31,924 nt of DNA, taken from an uncultured Flavobacteriia bacterium (GTDB lineage Bacteria > Bacteroidota > Bacteroidia > Flavobacteriales_D > Crocinitomicaceae). Position 1 is the first letter of the stretch, and every line of letters begins with the position of its first letter. The notes under the pieces are model-generated. The model did no database searches. It saw nothing but the letters and a program-made list of their open reading frames with translations, and was not told the origin of the DNA. The stretch lies in contig CAIYQV010000385.1 of NCBI GenBank assembly GCA_903928365.1, forward strand, positions 1 to 31,924, given 5' to 3'. Shown one piece after another: positions 14,907-22,966 of the stretch. The position numbers and the translations under genes were made by a program.

Positions 14907-15284
14907 ATGGAAAAATTCACCACCCTCAACAAAGAACATCAGGACAATAACGAACTAATCAGTAAAATGGATTTCTACAAAGATGAGATCCGTATCTTGA
15001 AGAACCGACTAACCGATGTCTCAAAAGAAATTCAAAAGGAAAAGGATCTCAAAGAACTGGAGCGACTTCAAAACCAATTGGAAATTCAGGAAAACAATGC
15101 CAATAATATTGCTCATTCTATTCGAAATGAGGAAAAGATCATCGACAAACTACTGACTAAAGGTCAAACGAATGACTCAGAAACGCGATCAGAGCAACAC
15201 AAAAAAGAACTGGACCTTGTGCAATCCTTTGAGAAGAACATTAAGGAGGTAAGAAAAGCCATAAAAGACCTTACTTCCCGCTGA
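14907..15284 (+). CDS. Small coiled-coil protein of unknown function
   Basis: 125 residues from the ATG at 14907 (MEKFTTLNKEHQDNNELI). An ATG 60 bp upstream adds a hydrophobic stretch with poor coding character and was not used. Almost the whole protein is charged, Lys/Glu-rich alpha-helix with heptad-like leucine/isoleucine spacing (about residues 15-70 and 95-122), so it is a predicted coiled coil without signal peptide or membrane span. I do not recognise a family. It is divergently arranged with the Crp/Fnr regulator, which may control it. Confidence 0.7.
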   Translation: MEKFTTLNKEHQDNNELISKMDFYKDEIRILKNRLTDVSKEIQKEKDLKELERLQNQLEIQENNANNIAHSIRNEEKIIDKLLTKGQTNDSETRSEQHKKELDLVQSFEKNIKEVRKAIKDLTSR

Positions 15285-15312
15285 ATATAAAAAACATCGA
15301 GGTATCGTTTAC

Positions 15313-15356
15313 ACGCATTCCGCTTCAGATCGATTTTCTATCTTTGCGGAATGCGT
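15313..15356. repeat. 11-bp perfect inverted repeat across the cysteine desulfurase start codon
   Basis: ACGCATTCCGC (15313-15323) and GCGGAATGCGT (15346-15356) are exact reverse complements separated by 22 bases. The right arm contains the ATG start codon (15351-15353). As RNA it could hide the start codon in a hairpin; as DNA it could be an operator around the -7 box at 15339-15346. An 11-bp repeat at this spacing could arise by chance roughly once in a few windows of this size, so the case rests on its position. Confidence 0.5.
15339..15346 (+). promoter_or_regulatory. Bacteroidota -7 promoter box TATCTTTG before the cysteine desulfurase gene
   Basis: TATCTTTG matches the TAnnTTTG consensus of the Bacteroidota primary sigma factor. 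No clear TTG -33 element lies at the right distance. The expected start of transcription would fall at or very near the ATG at 15351, implying a leaderless or nearly leaderless mRNA if this box is used. Confidence 0.4.
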
Positions 15357-16484
15357 ATATATCTTGACAATGCTGCTACCACCGCACTTGATCCAGAAGT
15401 GGTAGATGTTATTTCCGGTGTGTTAAAGGAACAGTTCGGTAATCCCTCATCATCACATGCATATGGCAGAGATGCAAAAGCATTGATCGAAACATCGCGA
15501 AGAAGTATTGCAAAATGGTTTAACTGCCAACCTTCCGAATTGATCTTCACCTCCGGTGGAACGGAAGCAGATAATATGGCGATGTATACTGCCGTGCATC
15601 ATTTAGGTGTAAAGCGTATCATTACCAGTCAAATTGAACATCACGCAGTAGGACATACAGCTGATGCGATTAGATCTGAACTCGGAGTGACTATTGATTT
15701 TGTGCGCGTTGATACTAAAGGAAATGTTGACTTATCGCATCTGGAAGAACTCTTGTCTCAAAACAAGCCCTCGCTCGTGAGCCTAATGCATGCTAATAAT
15801 GAGATAGGAACGTTACTTCCTTTACAGGACGTGGTTCGTATTTGCAAAAAACATGATGCCTATTTTCATTCCGATACCGTTCAGGGAATTGGGCATTTCG
15901 CATATGACCTGAAAGAACTGGATGCCGATTTCCTGACCTGCGCTGCACACAAATTTCACGGACCAAAAGGGACCGGATTCCTTTACGTAAATCGACGACT
16001 AAAAGTCGGACCGTTCATCCATGGAGGTGCTCAGGAAAGAGGTCAGCGTGGCGGAACAGAAAATGTAGCCGGGATTTGCGGACTAGCGAAAGCAGTGGAT
16101 CTTGCTTACGCCGAATTGGTTGCACATCAGACACATATTCAAGGAATCAAATCGTATTTCATAGAACAATTGACAACCAGCTTCTCCGACATTTCCTTCC
16201 ATGGAGAGACGAGTCCGGAAAAATCGCTTTACACCGTATTGAATGTAAGTTTCCCTCCTTTCAGTGGTTCAGGAATGCTCTTATTTACACTTGATCTAAA
16301 AGGAGTGGCAGCCAGTGGTGGTTCTGCCTGTTCTTCCGGAGCTACGAGCCCATCTCATGTATTAAGTGGCATTCAAGCTGATATCAACAGACCGAATGTT
16401 CGATTTTCATTTTCGAAGTTTACAACTAGGAAAGAAATAGATCAGGTAATCGAAATCCTGAAAGGTATTTTGACAAAAAACTGA
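15351..16484 (+). CDS. Cysteine desulfurase (NifS/IscS family)
   Basis: 377 residues. It has the NifS/IscS layout: N-terminal YLDNAATT, FTSGGTEADN, QIEHHAV, the ANNEIGT loop, SDTVQGIG, the PLP lysine K201 in AAHKFHGPKG, GGAQERGQRGGTEN and the catalytic cysteine C327 in GGSACSSGATSPSHVL. The enzyme converts cysteine to alanine and passes persulfide sulfur to Fe-S cluster assembly or tRNA thiolation. The active-site region fits class I enzymes (the SSG..SPSHVL form). No iscU or iscA neighbour is present. The GT4 gene starts 4 bp downstream. The start codon lies inside an 11-bp inverted repeat (15313-15356), possibly a control element. Confidence 0.95.
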   Translation: MRIYLDNAATTALDPEVVDVISGVLKEQFGNPSSSHAYGRDAKALIETSRRSIAKWFNCQPSELIFTSGGTEADNMAMYTAVHHLGVKRIITSQIEHHAVGHTADAIRSELGVTIDFVRVDTKGNVDLSHLEELLSQNKPSLVSLMHANNEIGTLLPLQDVVRICKKHDAYFHSDTVQGIGHFAYDLKELDADFLTCAAHKFHGPKGTGFLYVNRRLKVGPFIHGGAQERGQRGGTENVAGICGLAKAVDLAYAELVAHQTHIQGIKSYFIEQLTTSFSDISFHGETSPEKSLYTVLNVSFPPFSGSGMLLFTLDLKGVAASGGSACSSGATSPSHVLSGIQADINRPNVRFSFSKFTTRKEIDQVIEILKGILTKN

Positions 16485-16488
16485 TGTT

Positions 16489-17622
16489 TTGACTCAACCA
16501 ACCGAATCATATGCAAAGATTCTGGTACTGAGTTCCTGGTACCCCAACCGAACAGCTCCATTCCTAGGAAATTTCGTTCAACAACAAGCTCGATTACTTT
16601 CTGAAAAATTTCAGGTAACCGTACTTTACGTTGGTGTAGACGAAGAAATAACAGAGCAGGAAATCATCGAAAAGAATCATGGTCAGTTGCATGAGATCAT
16701 TGTTTACTACCCGAAGAAGAGTTCCATTCTGGGTCGCAAACGTGCATTGGACAAAGCCTTCATGACAGGACTTAAAATGGTTGAGCAACCGGATCTGATA
16801 CACGGTCATTGCATTCTGCCGAAGGGACATTTATTCAGTAAAGCGAAAGCCTATTTTAATTGCCCGTTGGTTGTGACAGAACATGGTTCCTATTTCAGAC
16901 CTGAAAGGTTCAAAAAATGGCATTTTAAGGAACGAATGATCGCATCAATTACAAAACGTTCCATAGACCAACTCATAGCCGTTTCTGAATTTCAGCGAAA
17001 AGATATGTCGTCTTATTTCAAAGAGCACAAAATCCGGGTAATAGGCAACCCCATTGATACAAAACTATTTGCTCCAATAGGAATTCCGGATGATGAACCC
17101 ATACGATTTCTTCACGTCTCCACCCTCGATCCTGAGCTTAAAAATCCAGGGGGAATCATTGAAGCGGTGGACTTGCTTTGTGCAAAGGGATACGAAAAGT
17201 TCCATCTTACTATTGTCAGCGACGAACCGTACAATGATCTGCAGGAAGAAGTTAACCGGCTAAAACTGCACAGATACGTTTCATTTGAAGGGCCATGTAG
17301 CCATGAAGAACTTGTGCCATTTTACAATCAAAGTCATGCAATGGTGATGTTCTCTCGCTATGAAACCTTTTCAATCGTAATAGCAGAGGCTTGGTCTTGC
17401 GGCATTCCTGTTATTTCAACACCCGTTGGAATCGCTTCAGCTATGGAAGCTCATTTGGGCTTGACGGTTCAGGGTAATGATCCTCTCAGCCTTGCTCTTG
17501 AAATGGAGAAATTGATTAATGGAAAGTCCTTCCAGCGTCAGATCATCCGGGAACACGCCTTGCAATTTGGTAGACAACCTATTCTCGATCAATTGATCTC
17601 AACGTACAATTCACTTGGATAA
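16489..17622 (+). CDS. GT4 family glycosyltransferase (GT-B fold), TTG start
   Basis: 377 residues. The N-terminal domain starts ILVLSSWYPNRTAPFLGNFV, followed by GHCILPKGHLF and VVTEHGSYF. The C-terminal Rossmann domain has FLHVSTLDPELKNPGGII and the GT4 EX7E nucleotide-sugar motif ETFSIVIAE (E292 and E300), then GIPVISTPVG. It should move a sugar from an NDP-sugar to a lipid, polysaccharide or small molecule. The only in-frame start is TTG, 4 bp after the cysteine desulfurase stop, so it is probably translated by coupling. It does not look like BshA, despite the nearby bshB1, because it lacks the BshA N-terminal PTFGGSG-type motif. Confidence 0.9.
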   Translation: MTQPTESYAKILVLSSWYPNRTAPFLGNFVQQQARLLSEKFQVTVLYVGVDEEITEQEIIEKNHGQLHEIIVYYPKKSSILGRKRALDKAFMTGLKMVEQPDLIHGHCILPKGHLFSKAKAYFNCPLVVTEHGSYFRPERFKKWHFKERMIASITKRSIDQLIAVSEFQRKDMSSYFKEHKIRVIGNPIDTKLFAPIGIPDDEPIRFLHVSTLDPELKNPGGIIEAVDLLCAKGYEKFHLTIVSDEPYNDLQEEVNRLKLHRYVSFEGPCSHEELVPFYNQSHAMVMFSRYETFSIVIAEAWSCGIPVISTPVGIASAMEAHLGLTVQGNDPLSLALEMEKLINGKSFQRQIIREHALQFGRQPILDQLISTYNSLG

Positions 17623-18058
17623 AATCACCCTACATCACTACCTGTTAAATGAGTTGCGTCAACGCGAAGCTCATCTATTAAAAGAATTGGAAGTACTCAG
17701 AGAGGATGTAGCTGGAGATACGAAGAGTACAGCAGGAGATAAACACGAAACTGGCAGAGCAATGAATCAACTGGAGCAAGAGCGAGTGCTTGGGCAGCTA
17801 CAAACAGTCAGATCGCAATTGAATTTAGTATTAAAAATAGACACGTCGATAAATGTCACATCTGCATCTTTTGGTGCTTTGATCGAATCCAACATGGGCT
17901 ACTTTTTTATCTCCGTCGGAATCGGTCAACTAAATTTCGAGGGCACGAATGTATTCTGTATCGGCCAGGATGCTCCAATAAGTAAATTTCTTTTTGGGAA
18001 ATCAACAGGTTCTTTTAGCTGGAATGACAAAGAATTAATTCTTTACCAAATTTCCTGA
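17615..18058 (+). CDS. GreA/GreB-like small protein, widespread in Bacteroidota, function unknown; TTG start
   Basis: 147 residues. An N-terminal helical hairpin contains the motif KSTAGDKHETGRAMNQLEQE (residues 37-56). A beta-rich C-terminal part (SFGALIESNMGYFFISVGIG to the end) resembles the FKBP-like domain of transcript-cleavage factors GreA/GreB, including a terminal patch like APISKFLFGKSTGSFSWNDK. I remember similar proteins in flavobacteria often carrying the unsupported label '3-oxoacyl-ACP synthase'; nothing in the sequence supports that activity. A role at RNA polymerase is plausible from fold only. The TTG start overlaps the end of the GT4 gene by 8 bp, and its stop abuts the convergent bshB1 gene with no gap. 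Confidence 0.75.
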   Translation: MDKITLHHYLLNELRQREAHLLKELEVLREDVAGDTKSTAGDKHETGRAMNQLEQERVLGQLQTVRSQLNLVLKIDTSINVTSASFGALIESNMGYFFISVGIGQLNFEGTNVFCIGQDAPISKFLFGKSTGSFSWNDKELILYQIS

Positions 18059-18784
18059 TCAACGTAAATCAAAAAGATTATTGACACCTGGTTCACGTTC
18101 CACCGTAAAGCCTTCTGCAAACTCCACTCCTATCGGCCGGCCGAATTGCATCATTCTTCCTTTCACAAAATCAAAGAATTCCTTTCCGGAAATCGGTGTT
18201 TGAGGTTCCTTCGAATTTGGATCGTAAAATTGCGTTTTGTACGCCCTGATCGCCTCGATCTTGCGATCAACAAATTCAGTCACATCCACGACAAAATCAG
18301 GTTTGATAAATACATCCTGTATGTAATGATACACCGACTTAGGGCGAAAAGCTTTTTGCTGCATACCGTCCACTTCCGTTTCCACCTTGACCAATCCAGA
18401 TAAAAAACAAGCCTCCGAAACTAACATCGCTGCCCTTCCATGATCAGGATGTCTGTCGCTAATTGCATTACACAATACAATTTCAGGTTGGTATTTTCTG
18501 ATTTGTTCAATGATCAGACGCTTATTCTTTTCATTAACTTCAAAAAATCCATCAGCCATCTTAAGGTTATTCCTCAAAGAAACTCCCATAACTAACGAAG
18601 CTGCATTGGCTTCCTCCATTCTGGTATGAGCAGTACCTCTTGAACCTAATTCCCCTTGAGTAAGATCAATGATCCCTATTTTTTTGCCCTGAGCAATGTG
18701 TTTCATCAGAGTTCCCGCACAGGAAAGCTCCACGTCATCCGGATGCACACCAAAAGCGAGAATATCAAGTTTATTTTCAGACAT
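18059..18784 (-). CDS. bshB1: Bacillithiol biosynthesis deacetylase BshB1
   Basis: 241 residues from ATG 18784. A longer frame up to 18922 is only an extension into ccsBA. It is a LmbE/PIG-L type zinc deacetylase: FGVHPDDVEL (H14, D16, D17), LTQGELGSRGT, SDRHPDHGRAA (H112, D114, H115), and the late KTQFYDP and GRPIGVEFAEGF segments that I associate with BshB1. It removes the acetyl group from GlcNAc-malate to give GlcN-malate, the second step of bacillithiol synthesis. bshA and bshC are not in this window. Its start overlaps the stop of ccsBA by 8 bp (ATGTCTGA), so translation is coupled with the cytochrome c assembly gene. Confidence 0.93.
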   Translation of the reverse strand: MSENKLDILAFGVHPDDVELSCAGTLMKHIAQGKKIGIIDLTQGELGSRGTAHTRMEEANAASLVMGVSLRNNLKMADGFFEVNEKNKRLIIEQIRKYQPEIVLCNAISDRHPDHGRAAMLVSEACFLSGLVKVETEVDGMQQKAFRPKSVYHYIQDVFIKPDFVVDVTEFVDRKIEAIRAYKTQFYDPNSKEPQTPISGKEFFDFVKGRMMQFGRPIGVEFAEGFTVEREPGVNNLFDLR

Positions 18785-21700
18785 CTTTTTCGATTGAATT
18801 AAGTTTTGATGATATACGAAAAGATCGGTCTCGCCAGAAAGCGACCAAAGTATGAATGAAAAATAGCAGCACTGTGATGACCAACCAAAGAGGCAATTCT
18901 GCCAACCCTTCCCCTTGAGCATATGAGTGTAAACCTACCAGGTAAAAGTTGACACCAAAAAATGTAAACAGGATGGCAGAATAGCCCCAAAGACTCACCA
19001 AATTGAATACGAATTTTCCGCTCAATGCCGGAATGAACCTCAAGTGCAAAATCACGGCGTATACCAGCACGGAAACAAGCGCCCATGTTTCTTTCGGATC
19101 CCAGCCCCAATAGCGCCCCCATGATTCATTTGCCCAAATCCCGCCAAGAAATGTTCCGATGGTCAACATGAATAGTCCTATGGTCATCGTCATTTCTGAC
19201 ACATAGGTTAATTCATTGATATTCAGTTGTACGAGCTGACTGTTTTTCTGATTCTTAAAAATGTAAAGATTCAAATTGATCAATCCGAGAATAGCTGCTA
19301 AACCAAGGAAGCCATAACTACTTGTAATGACAGCGACGTGAATCATCAGCCAATATGATTTTAATACCGGCTGCAGAGGAGTGATCTCAGGATCTAGCAG
19401 GTTCATTTCCGTCACAAAGATCATCATGGATGCCAGTATCGCAGTTCCCGCTAATACCACCGGATTTTTACGAGAGAAGATGATTCCGGCTAGAGTCGTT
19501 ATCCATGAGATAAATATAACTGCTTCGTAACCATTACTCCAGGGTTCATGACCGGAGATATACCAGCGGAAACCTAAACCGATTCCATGATAGACAAAGA
19601 TGAAAACGATCAGAAAGGACACTGATAGCGCAAGCCATTTAAAAATCTTATTGGCATTTTCCGTAGGCTTTTTAAATACTCGCACAAAGAAGATGATCAA
19701 AAGGATGAGTCCCAATGACAAATAACTGCGATAGGTATTTTTAAAAATTCCCATCTTATTGTAACTCACTTCCAAATTGACCTTTGTCTCTGATGGGACT
19801 ACCTTCTCCCCCGCTATACGCTGGAATCTCTTAAGATCATTCAGCAAATCTTCCGCCTGACCGTATTTACTTGTTTTAGCTGCGTCATCAAGTGCTGTGA
19901 TGTATTTCAAGGCAATGATGGAAGAAGTGGTATCCAGTTGGCGAAGTTCCATGGAAAGTGGTACAAACCACGTATTATTCGGTTCGCCTTTCACTGGTAT
20001 GATCTTCATGTATTGCCAGTTAAAAATGGCTTGTACCACCTCAAATTTTTCGACCAGCTTGATTAGCTTTTTATCGTACTCATCTCGTTTGGACTCCAGT
20101 TTACGGTGAGCTTTATTGTAATCTGAGATCCATTTAAATTGGCCACTCTTATCCACAAGATCGGTGTAAGAAACGAACTCCTTTAATTTTAGCGGTTCGC
20201 GAAGATTCGATGGCACCTGAATCACTTTCTCTGTCATCCAATGCTGCGGGTACATGTGCATACTCATGATCGTTTGCACTGCGTTGCGCGAATCATAGGT
20301 ATTGCTTCTGTGTATCTTTCTTAAAAGTTGATCGCAAAGAGTATGTACAGGAATGATCCTTCCCTGAAAATCCTGAACTAATAAAGATGATAGCTGATCA
20401 GAATGTTCATCGGATATTACCCTGTAAACCGGTTTCTCTTCATGACTGTGACCTTGAGCATACGTTCCTAAAGGCAGCAGGGATAAAACGAATAATATAG
20501 TGGATGTCAGCGCTTCCCTTTTTTTCCGCAGCTTTTTCAATTTTGAATTTAGATCTCTGAACCTCCCGATCGGTGCAAATAACGACAAGATCATACCAAC
20601 AGCTAGCAGCAAGTACCCGAGATACGTCACATTGGTGCCCCACCAATCGTGATTCACACTCAAACGAGTTCCTTCTTCATTCTGAGGAGTAACCGGATTG
20701 TCCAGATCATAGCTCGATTGGAAGAAACGGTAACCACGGTAATCCATTACATGGTTCATAAAGATGGTCTGTTCTTTGTTGACCTTACGCTCCAGATCTG
20801 TCACCGTTACGTCACTTTCAAAAGAGGAAGCAGTCTCGGATCCGGGATATCTTTCCAATCTAAAATCCTTGCAACCTACATAAAAAGGCAGATCAATCCT
20901 AGTGGACCCATACTCCATTTCATAGGTCAGTCCGTTAAATGAAAAAACTTCTGTTTCAGGGATTTCACCGATTCCTCCTTGCAAGGTCACAGTGCGTGAA
21001 GTATCTCCATCCGTTATTTTAAGGGTCAGGTAATCCGATCCTACATTTCTTTTACCCGAAGGAAGCAGCATCCTTTTCGCATGATCTACTTTGCGTTTTA
21101 GCACCAACTGTTGTCCTCCTACCTGATAGAGTGTTGTCGTTTGAAATAATACAGCTGAGTCAGATGGAACCTTTTTAAAAAGAGAATCAGGAACGTCCTG
21201 ACCGGATTGTCTCGCTTTACGCATTTCAACCATAGGTAACCAACGCATCTGTTCCTTGGATTTGATCATGATTCGAGCACCATCTTTAAAAATATGAACT
21301 CCCGGCATCGCATCCTTTTTCTCAAAAGAAACAGCTACATCACCCGACATCAGAAAATCTCCCTCAGACAGATAATTGGAACGCATTCCTTCGGTAATCA
21401 ATTCGATAGCCACGCCTTGGATAGAGTCATTAATGACAACCGAATCGATCATTTTCTTTTGGAAATCGACATATTCGATGGAAATAGGTGTCGTGTGTCC
21501 AGGGAATTTAACCTCTGAAGAAAAGTCATTATTTGTTTCCTCAGACATGAACTGCTTTTCAGCATAGGTGAATTGCATTTTCCCATCATTGATCTTAAAC
21601 CAGATATGCGGGTCTGCAGAATAGATGAAATTCGAACGCTCTCCTTCACGTATGATCATGAGTCCCTCAAATCCAAAAAATCGTGTGATGGCCGCACCGA

Positions 21701-21968
21701 TTAGGATAACCAAAAATGCCATGTGGAATGTTAGCAGTGCTATTTTCTCTCGCTGTAACATGCGATACCTGAACATATTCGCAATTAGGTTCATGGCAAG
21801 GTACAAAAGCAGAATCTCAAACCAAAGGGCATTGTAAACGATGATCTTTGCCGTCTGAATATCGTGATTGGACTCTAGAAAAGTAGCCCAAGCAATAGCT
21901 GCAAGGAACACAAACAGCGCTACTGTCATCATTTTCATGGAAAAAAAGGCTCTTGAAAATTTCTCCAT
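18777..21968 (-). CDS. ccsBA: Fused cytochrome c biogenesis protein CcsBA (ResB-ResC type, System II)
   Basis: 1063 residues. The N-terminal half is ResB/CcsB-like: membrane segments near 12-30, 40-63, 78-98 and about 440-462, and a large periplasmic domain between. A middle region starting near 490 has a hydrophobic signal-like stretch then a periplasmic insert (YAQGHSHEEKPVYRV to about 730). The C-terminal third is CcsA/ResC with many membrane segments and the heme-handling WWD motif around W956 (WGRYWGWDPKETWALV). CcsBA carries heme across the inner membrane and attaches it to CXXCH motifs of apocytochromes c. The fused form is common in Bacteroidota. It is translationally coupled to bshB1. 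The 196 bp upstream, shared with Hsp20, contains no consensus promoter I can defend. Confidence 0.95.
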   Translation of the reverse strand: MEKFSRAFFSMKMMTVALFVFLAAIAWATFLESNHDIQTAKIIVYNALWFEILLLYLAMNLIANMFRYRMLQREKIALLTFHMAFLVILIGAAITRFFGFEGLMIIREGERSNFIYSADPHIWFKINDGKMQFTYAEKQFMSEETNNDFSSEVKFPGHTTPISIEYVDFQKKMIDSVVINDSIQGVAIELITEGMRSNYLSEGDFLMSGDVAVSFEKKDAMPGVHIFKDGARIMIKSKEQMRWLPMVEMRKARQSGQDVPDSLFKKVPSDSAVLFQTTTLYQVGGQQLVLKRKVDHAKRMLLPSGKRNVGSDYLTLKITDGDTSRTVTLQGGIGEIPETEVFSFNGLTYEMEYGSTRIDLPFYVGCKDFRLERYPGSETASSFESDVTVTDLERKVNKEQTIFMNHVMDYRGYRFFQSSYDLDNPVTPQNEEGTRLSVNHDWWGTNVTYLGYLLLAVGMILSLFAPIGRFRDLNSKLKKLRKKREALTSTILFVLSLLPLGTYAQGHSHEEKPVYRVISDEHSDQLSSLLVQDFQGRIIPVHTLCDQLLRKIHRSNTYDSRNAVQTIMSMHMYPQHWMTEKVIQVPSNLREPLKLKEFVSYTDLVDKSGQFKWISDYNKAHRKLESKRDEYDKKLIKLVEKFEVVQAIFNWQYMKIIPVKGEPNNTWFVPLSMELRQLDTTSSIIALKYITALDDAAKTSKYGQAEDLLNDLKRFQRIAGEKVVPSETKVNLEVSYNKMGIFKNTYRSYLSLGLILLIIFFVRVFKKPTENANKIFKWLALSVSFLIVFIFVYHGIGLGFRWYISGHEPWSNGYEAVIFISWITTLAGIIFSRKNPVVLAGTAILASMMIFVTEMNLLDPEITPLQPVLKSYWLMIHVAVITSSYGFLGLAAILGLINLNLYIFKNQKNSQLVQLNINELTYVSEMTMTIGLFMLTIGTFLGGIWANESWGRYWGWDPKETWALVSVLVYAVILHLRFIPALSGKFVFNLVSLWGYSAILFTFFGVNFYLVGLHSYAQGEGLAELPLWLVITVLLFFIHTLVAFWRDRSFRISSKLNSIEKDV

Positions 21969-22164
21969 TCTGTTGCAGTTTTAAAAACGGTGTAAAAATA
22001 CACATTGCGAACGGGACAATGACTGAAGAAGGTAACATTTCACCTTAAAAGACTCCGCTTTAACAGAAGAGAATGTTCCTTCAACTGAAGAAAGTTGTAA
22101 CGGCCTTGGTTCTCCATCTACCTTCGCCAAGAGTTCAATAAAAAACTAAATAAACTTTAAAAAG

Positions 22165-22635
22165 ATGAGTACACTTTTGAGAAGAGACGGCATGTTTCCG
22201 TCACCAACCTTACTTCCTGCACTAGACCTAATGTCCGATGACTTTTTCAATCGGGATTTGTTGAATTGGAATGATCGTATTTTAATGCCATTTGGCGCAA
22301 CCCTTCCATCAGTAAATATTGAGGAAACACCGACGGCATTTGAAATACAACTTGCCGCACCGGGATTAAAAAAGGATGATTTCAGGATCGAGTTGAAGGA
22401 TACCATCCTTACCATCTCTTCAGAGAAGCAAGAGTCATCCGAAGAAAAAAGAGAAGAAGGGAATTACCGAAGAAGAGAATTTAGCTATGCTGCTTTCACA
22501 AGATCCTTCAGTTTACCGGAATCAGCTAACGAAAATAAAATCGAAGCCACCTACAAGGATGGCATACTTCATCTGGAAGTTGCCAAAAAGCGCATCGAAG
22601 CTTCCAAAGCGGCTAAAAAGATCGATATTAAATAA
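22165..22635 (+). CDS. Hsp20/alpha-crystallin family small heat shock protein
   Basis: 156 residues. The alpha-crystallin domain spans ~45-145: NIEETPTAFEIQLAAPGLKK, DFRIELKDTILTISSEK, then the conserved FSLPESANENKIEATYKDGILHLEV block. The C-terminal IxI-type anchor is KKIDIK. The N-terminal arm is short and hydrophobic. It is an ATP-independent holdase that keeps unfolded proteins soluble. The 196 bp upstream carry two short inverted repeats (AAGGT-N8-ACCTT at 22029-22046, and CAACT / AGTTG near 22081-22097) that might be control sites, but there is no CIRCE element. A strong terminator follows at 22671. Confidence 0.93.
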   Translation: MSTLLRRDGMFPSPTLLPALDLMSDDFFNRDLLNWNDRILMPFGATLPSVNIEETPTAFEIQLAAPGLKKDDFRIELKDTILTISSEKQESSEEKREEGNYRRREFSYAAFTRSFSLPESANENKIEATYKDGILHLEVAKKRIEASKAAKKIDIK

Positions 22636-22670
22636 AGGTCTTTTTAACTCTTAAAAAGTGGAGATGTGTG

Positions 22671-22697
22671 GGGCCCGGAGAAATCCGGGCTCTTTTT
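22671..22697 (+). terminator. Rho-independent terminator after the Hsp20 gene
   Basis: The GC-rich stem GCCCGGA / TCCGGGC with a GAAA tetraloop is followed by TCTTTTT on the + strand, 36 bp after the Hsp20 stop codon. Confidence 0.9.
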
Positions 22698-22702
22698 GTT
22701 TC

Positions 22703-22728
22703 AAAAAAAATACAGGCCCATAGGGCCT
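22703..22728 (-). terminator. Rho-independent terminator on the minus strand for the phoH-purC-CoA-binding operon
   Basis: On the - strand the stem AGGCCC / GGGCCT with a three-base loop is followed by GTA and then eight T. It lies about 240 bp past the last minus-strand gene (ending at 22967), with no gene between. Confidence 0.65.
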
Positions 22729-22966
22729 AAATATCCATAACAACCGACAACGTCCGTTGAGGAAAACGTATAGAATTAAGAGCCCTATAGGTGAGGAATA
22801 GGCTGTGAGTATATTTGGGGCAGATTTAGGGTTTCCTTTACCCTACTTTTGAGGTCAAAAGTAGCAAAACCCTCTTCCCTTTTGCAAGGAACCTGCCTTC
22901 GGCACCGGCGCCTGCTCTGAGTTGACCGAAGGGACAATCCTGCGCTTCATGCCTTCTCTAATCAAA
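22729..22966. other. Noncoding intergenic stretch with stacked inverted repeats (possible dispersed repeat element)
   Basis: No credible gene is visible in the 331 bp between Hsp20 and the CoA-binding gene. Beyond the two terminators it holds a chain of hairpins: TAGGGT / ACCCTA (22827-22845), a ten-base CTACTTTTGA / TCAAAAGTAG with a two-base centre (22843-22864), GCAAAA / TTTTGC (22864-22885), TGCC-ttc-GGCA (22894-22904) and a long-range CCTTCGG / CCGAAGG (22896-22932). The first two share bases and so exclude each other. The last ~60 bp are more GC-rich than the surroundings. I recall similar CAAAAGTAGCAAAA-type intergenic elements repeated in other Bacteroidota genomes, but only one copy is in this window. 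Confidence 0.5.

Noticed and set aside
16489..17622. GT4 gene as BshA, the first bacillithiol enzyme, given nearby bshB1
   Set aside because: The N-terminus is the SSWYPNRTAPFLGNFV type rather than the BshA type, and it belongs to a different transcription unit.
18785..18922. Long upstream extension of bshB1
   Set aside because: It is ccsBA sequence read in another frame. BshB1 proteins start close to the HPDD motif, as from 18784.
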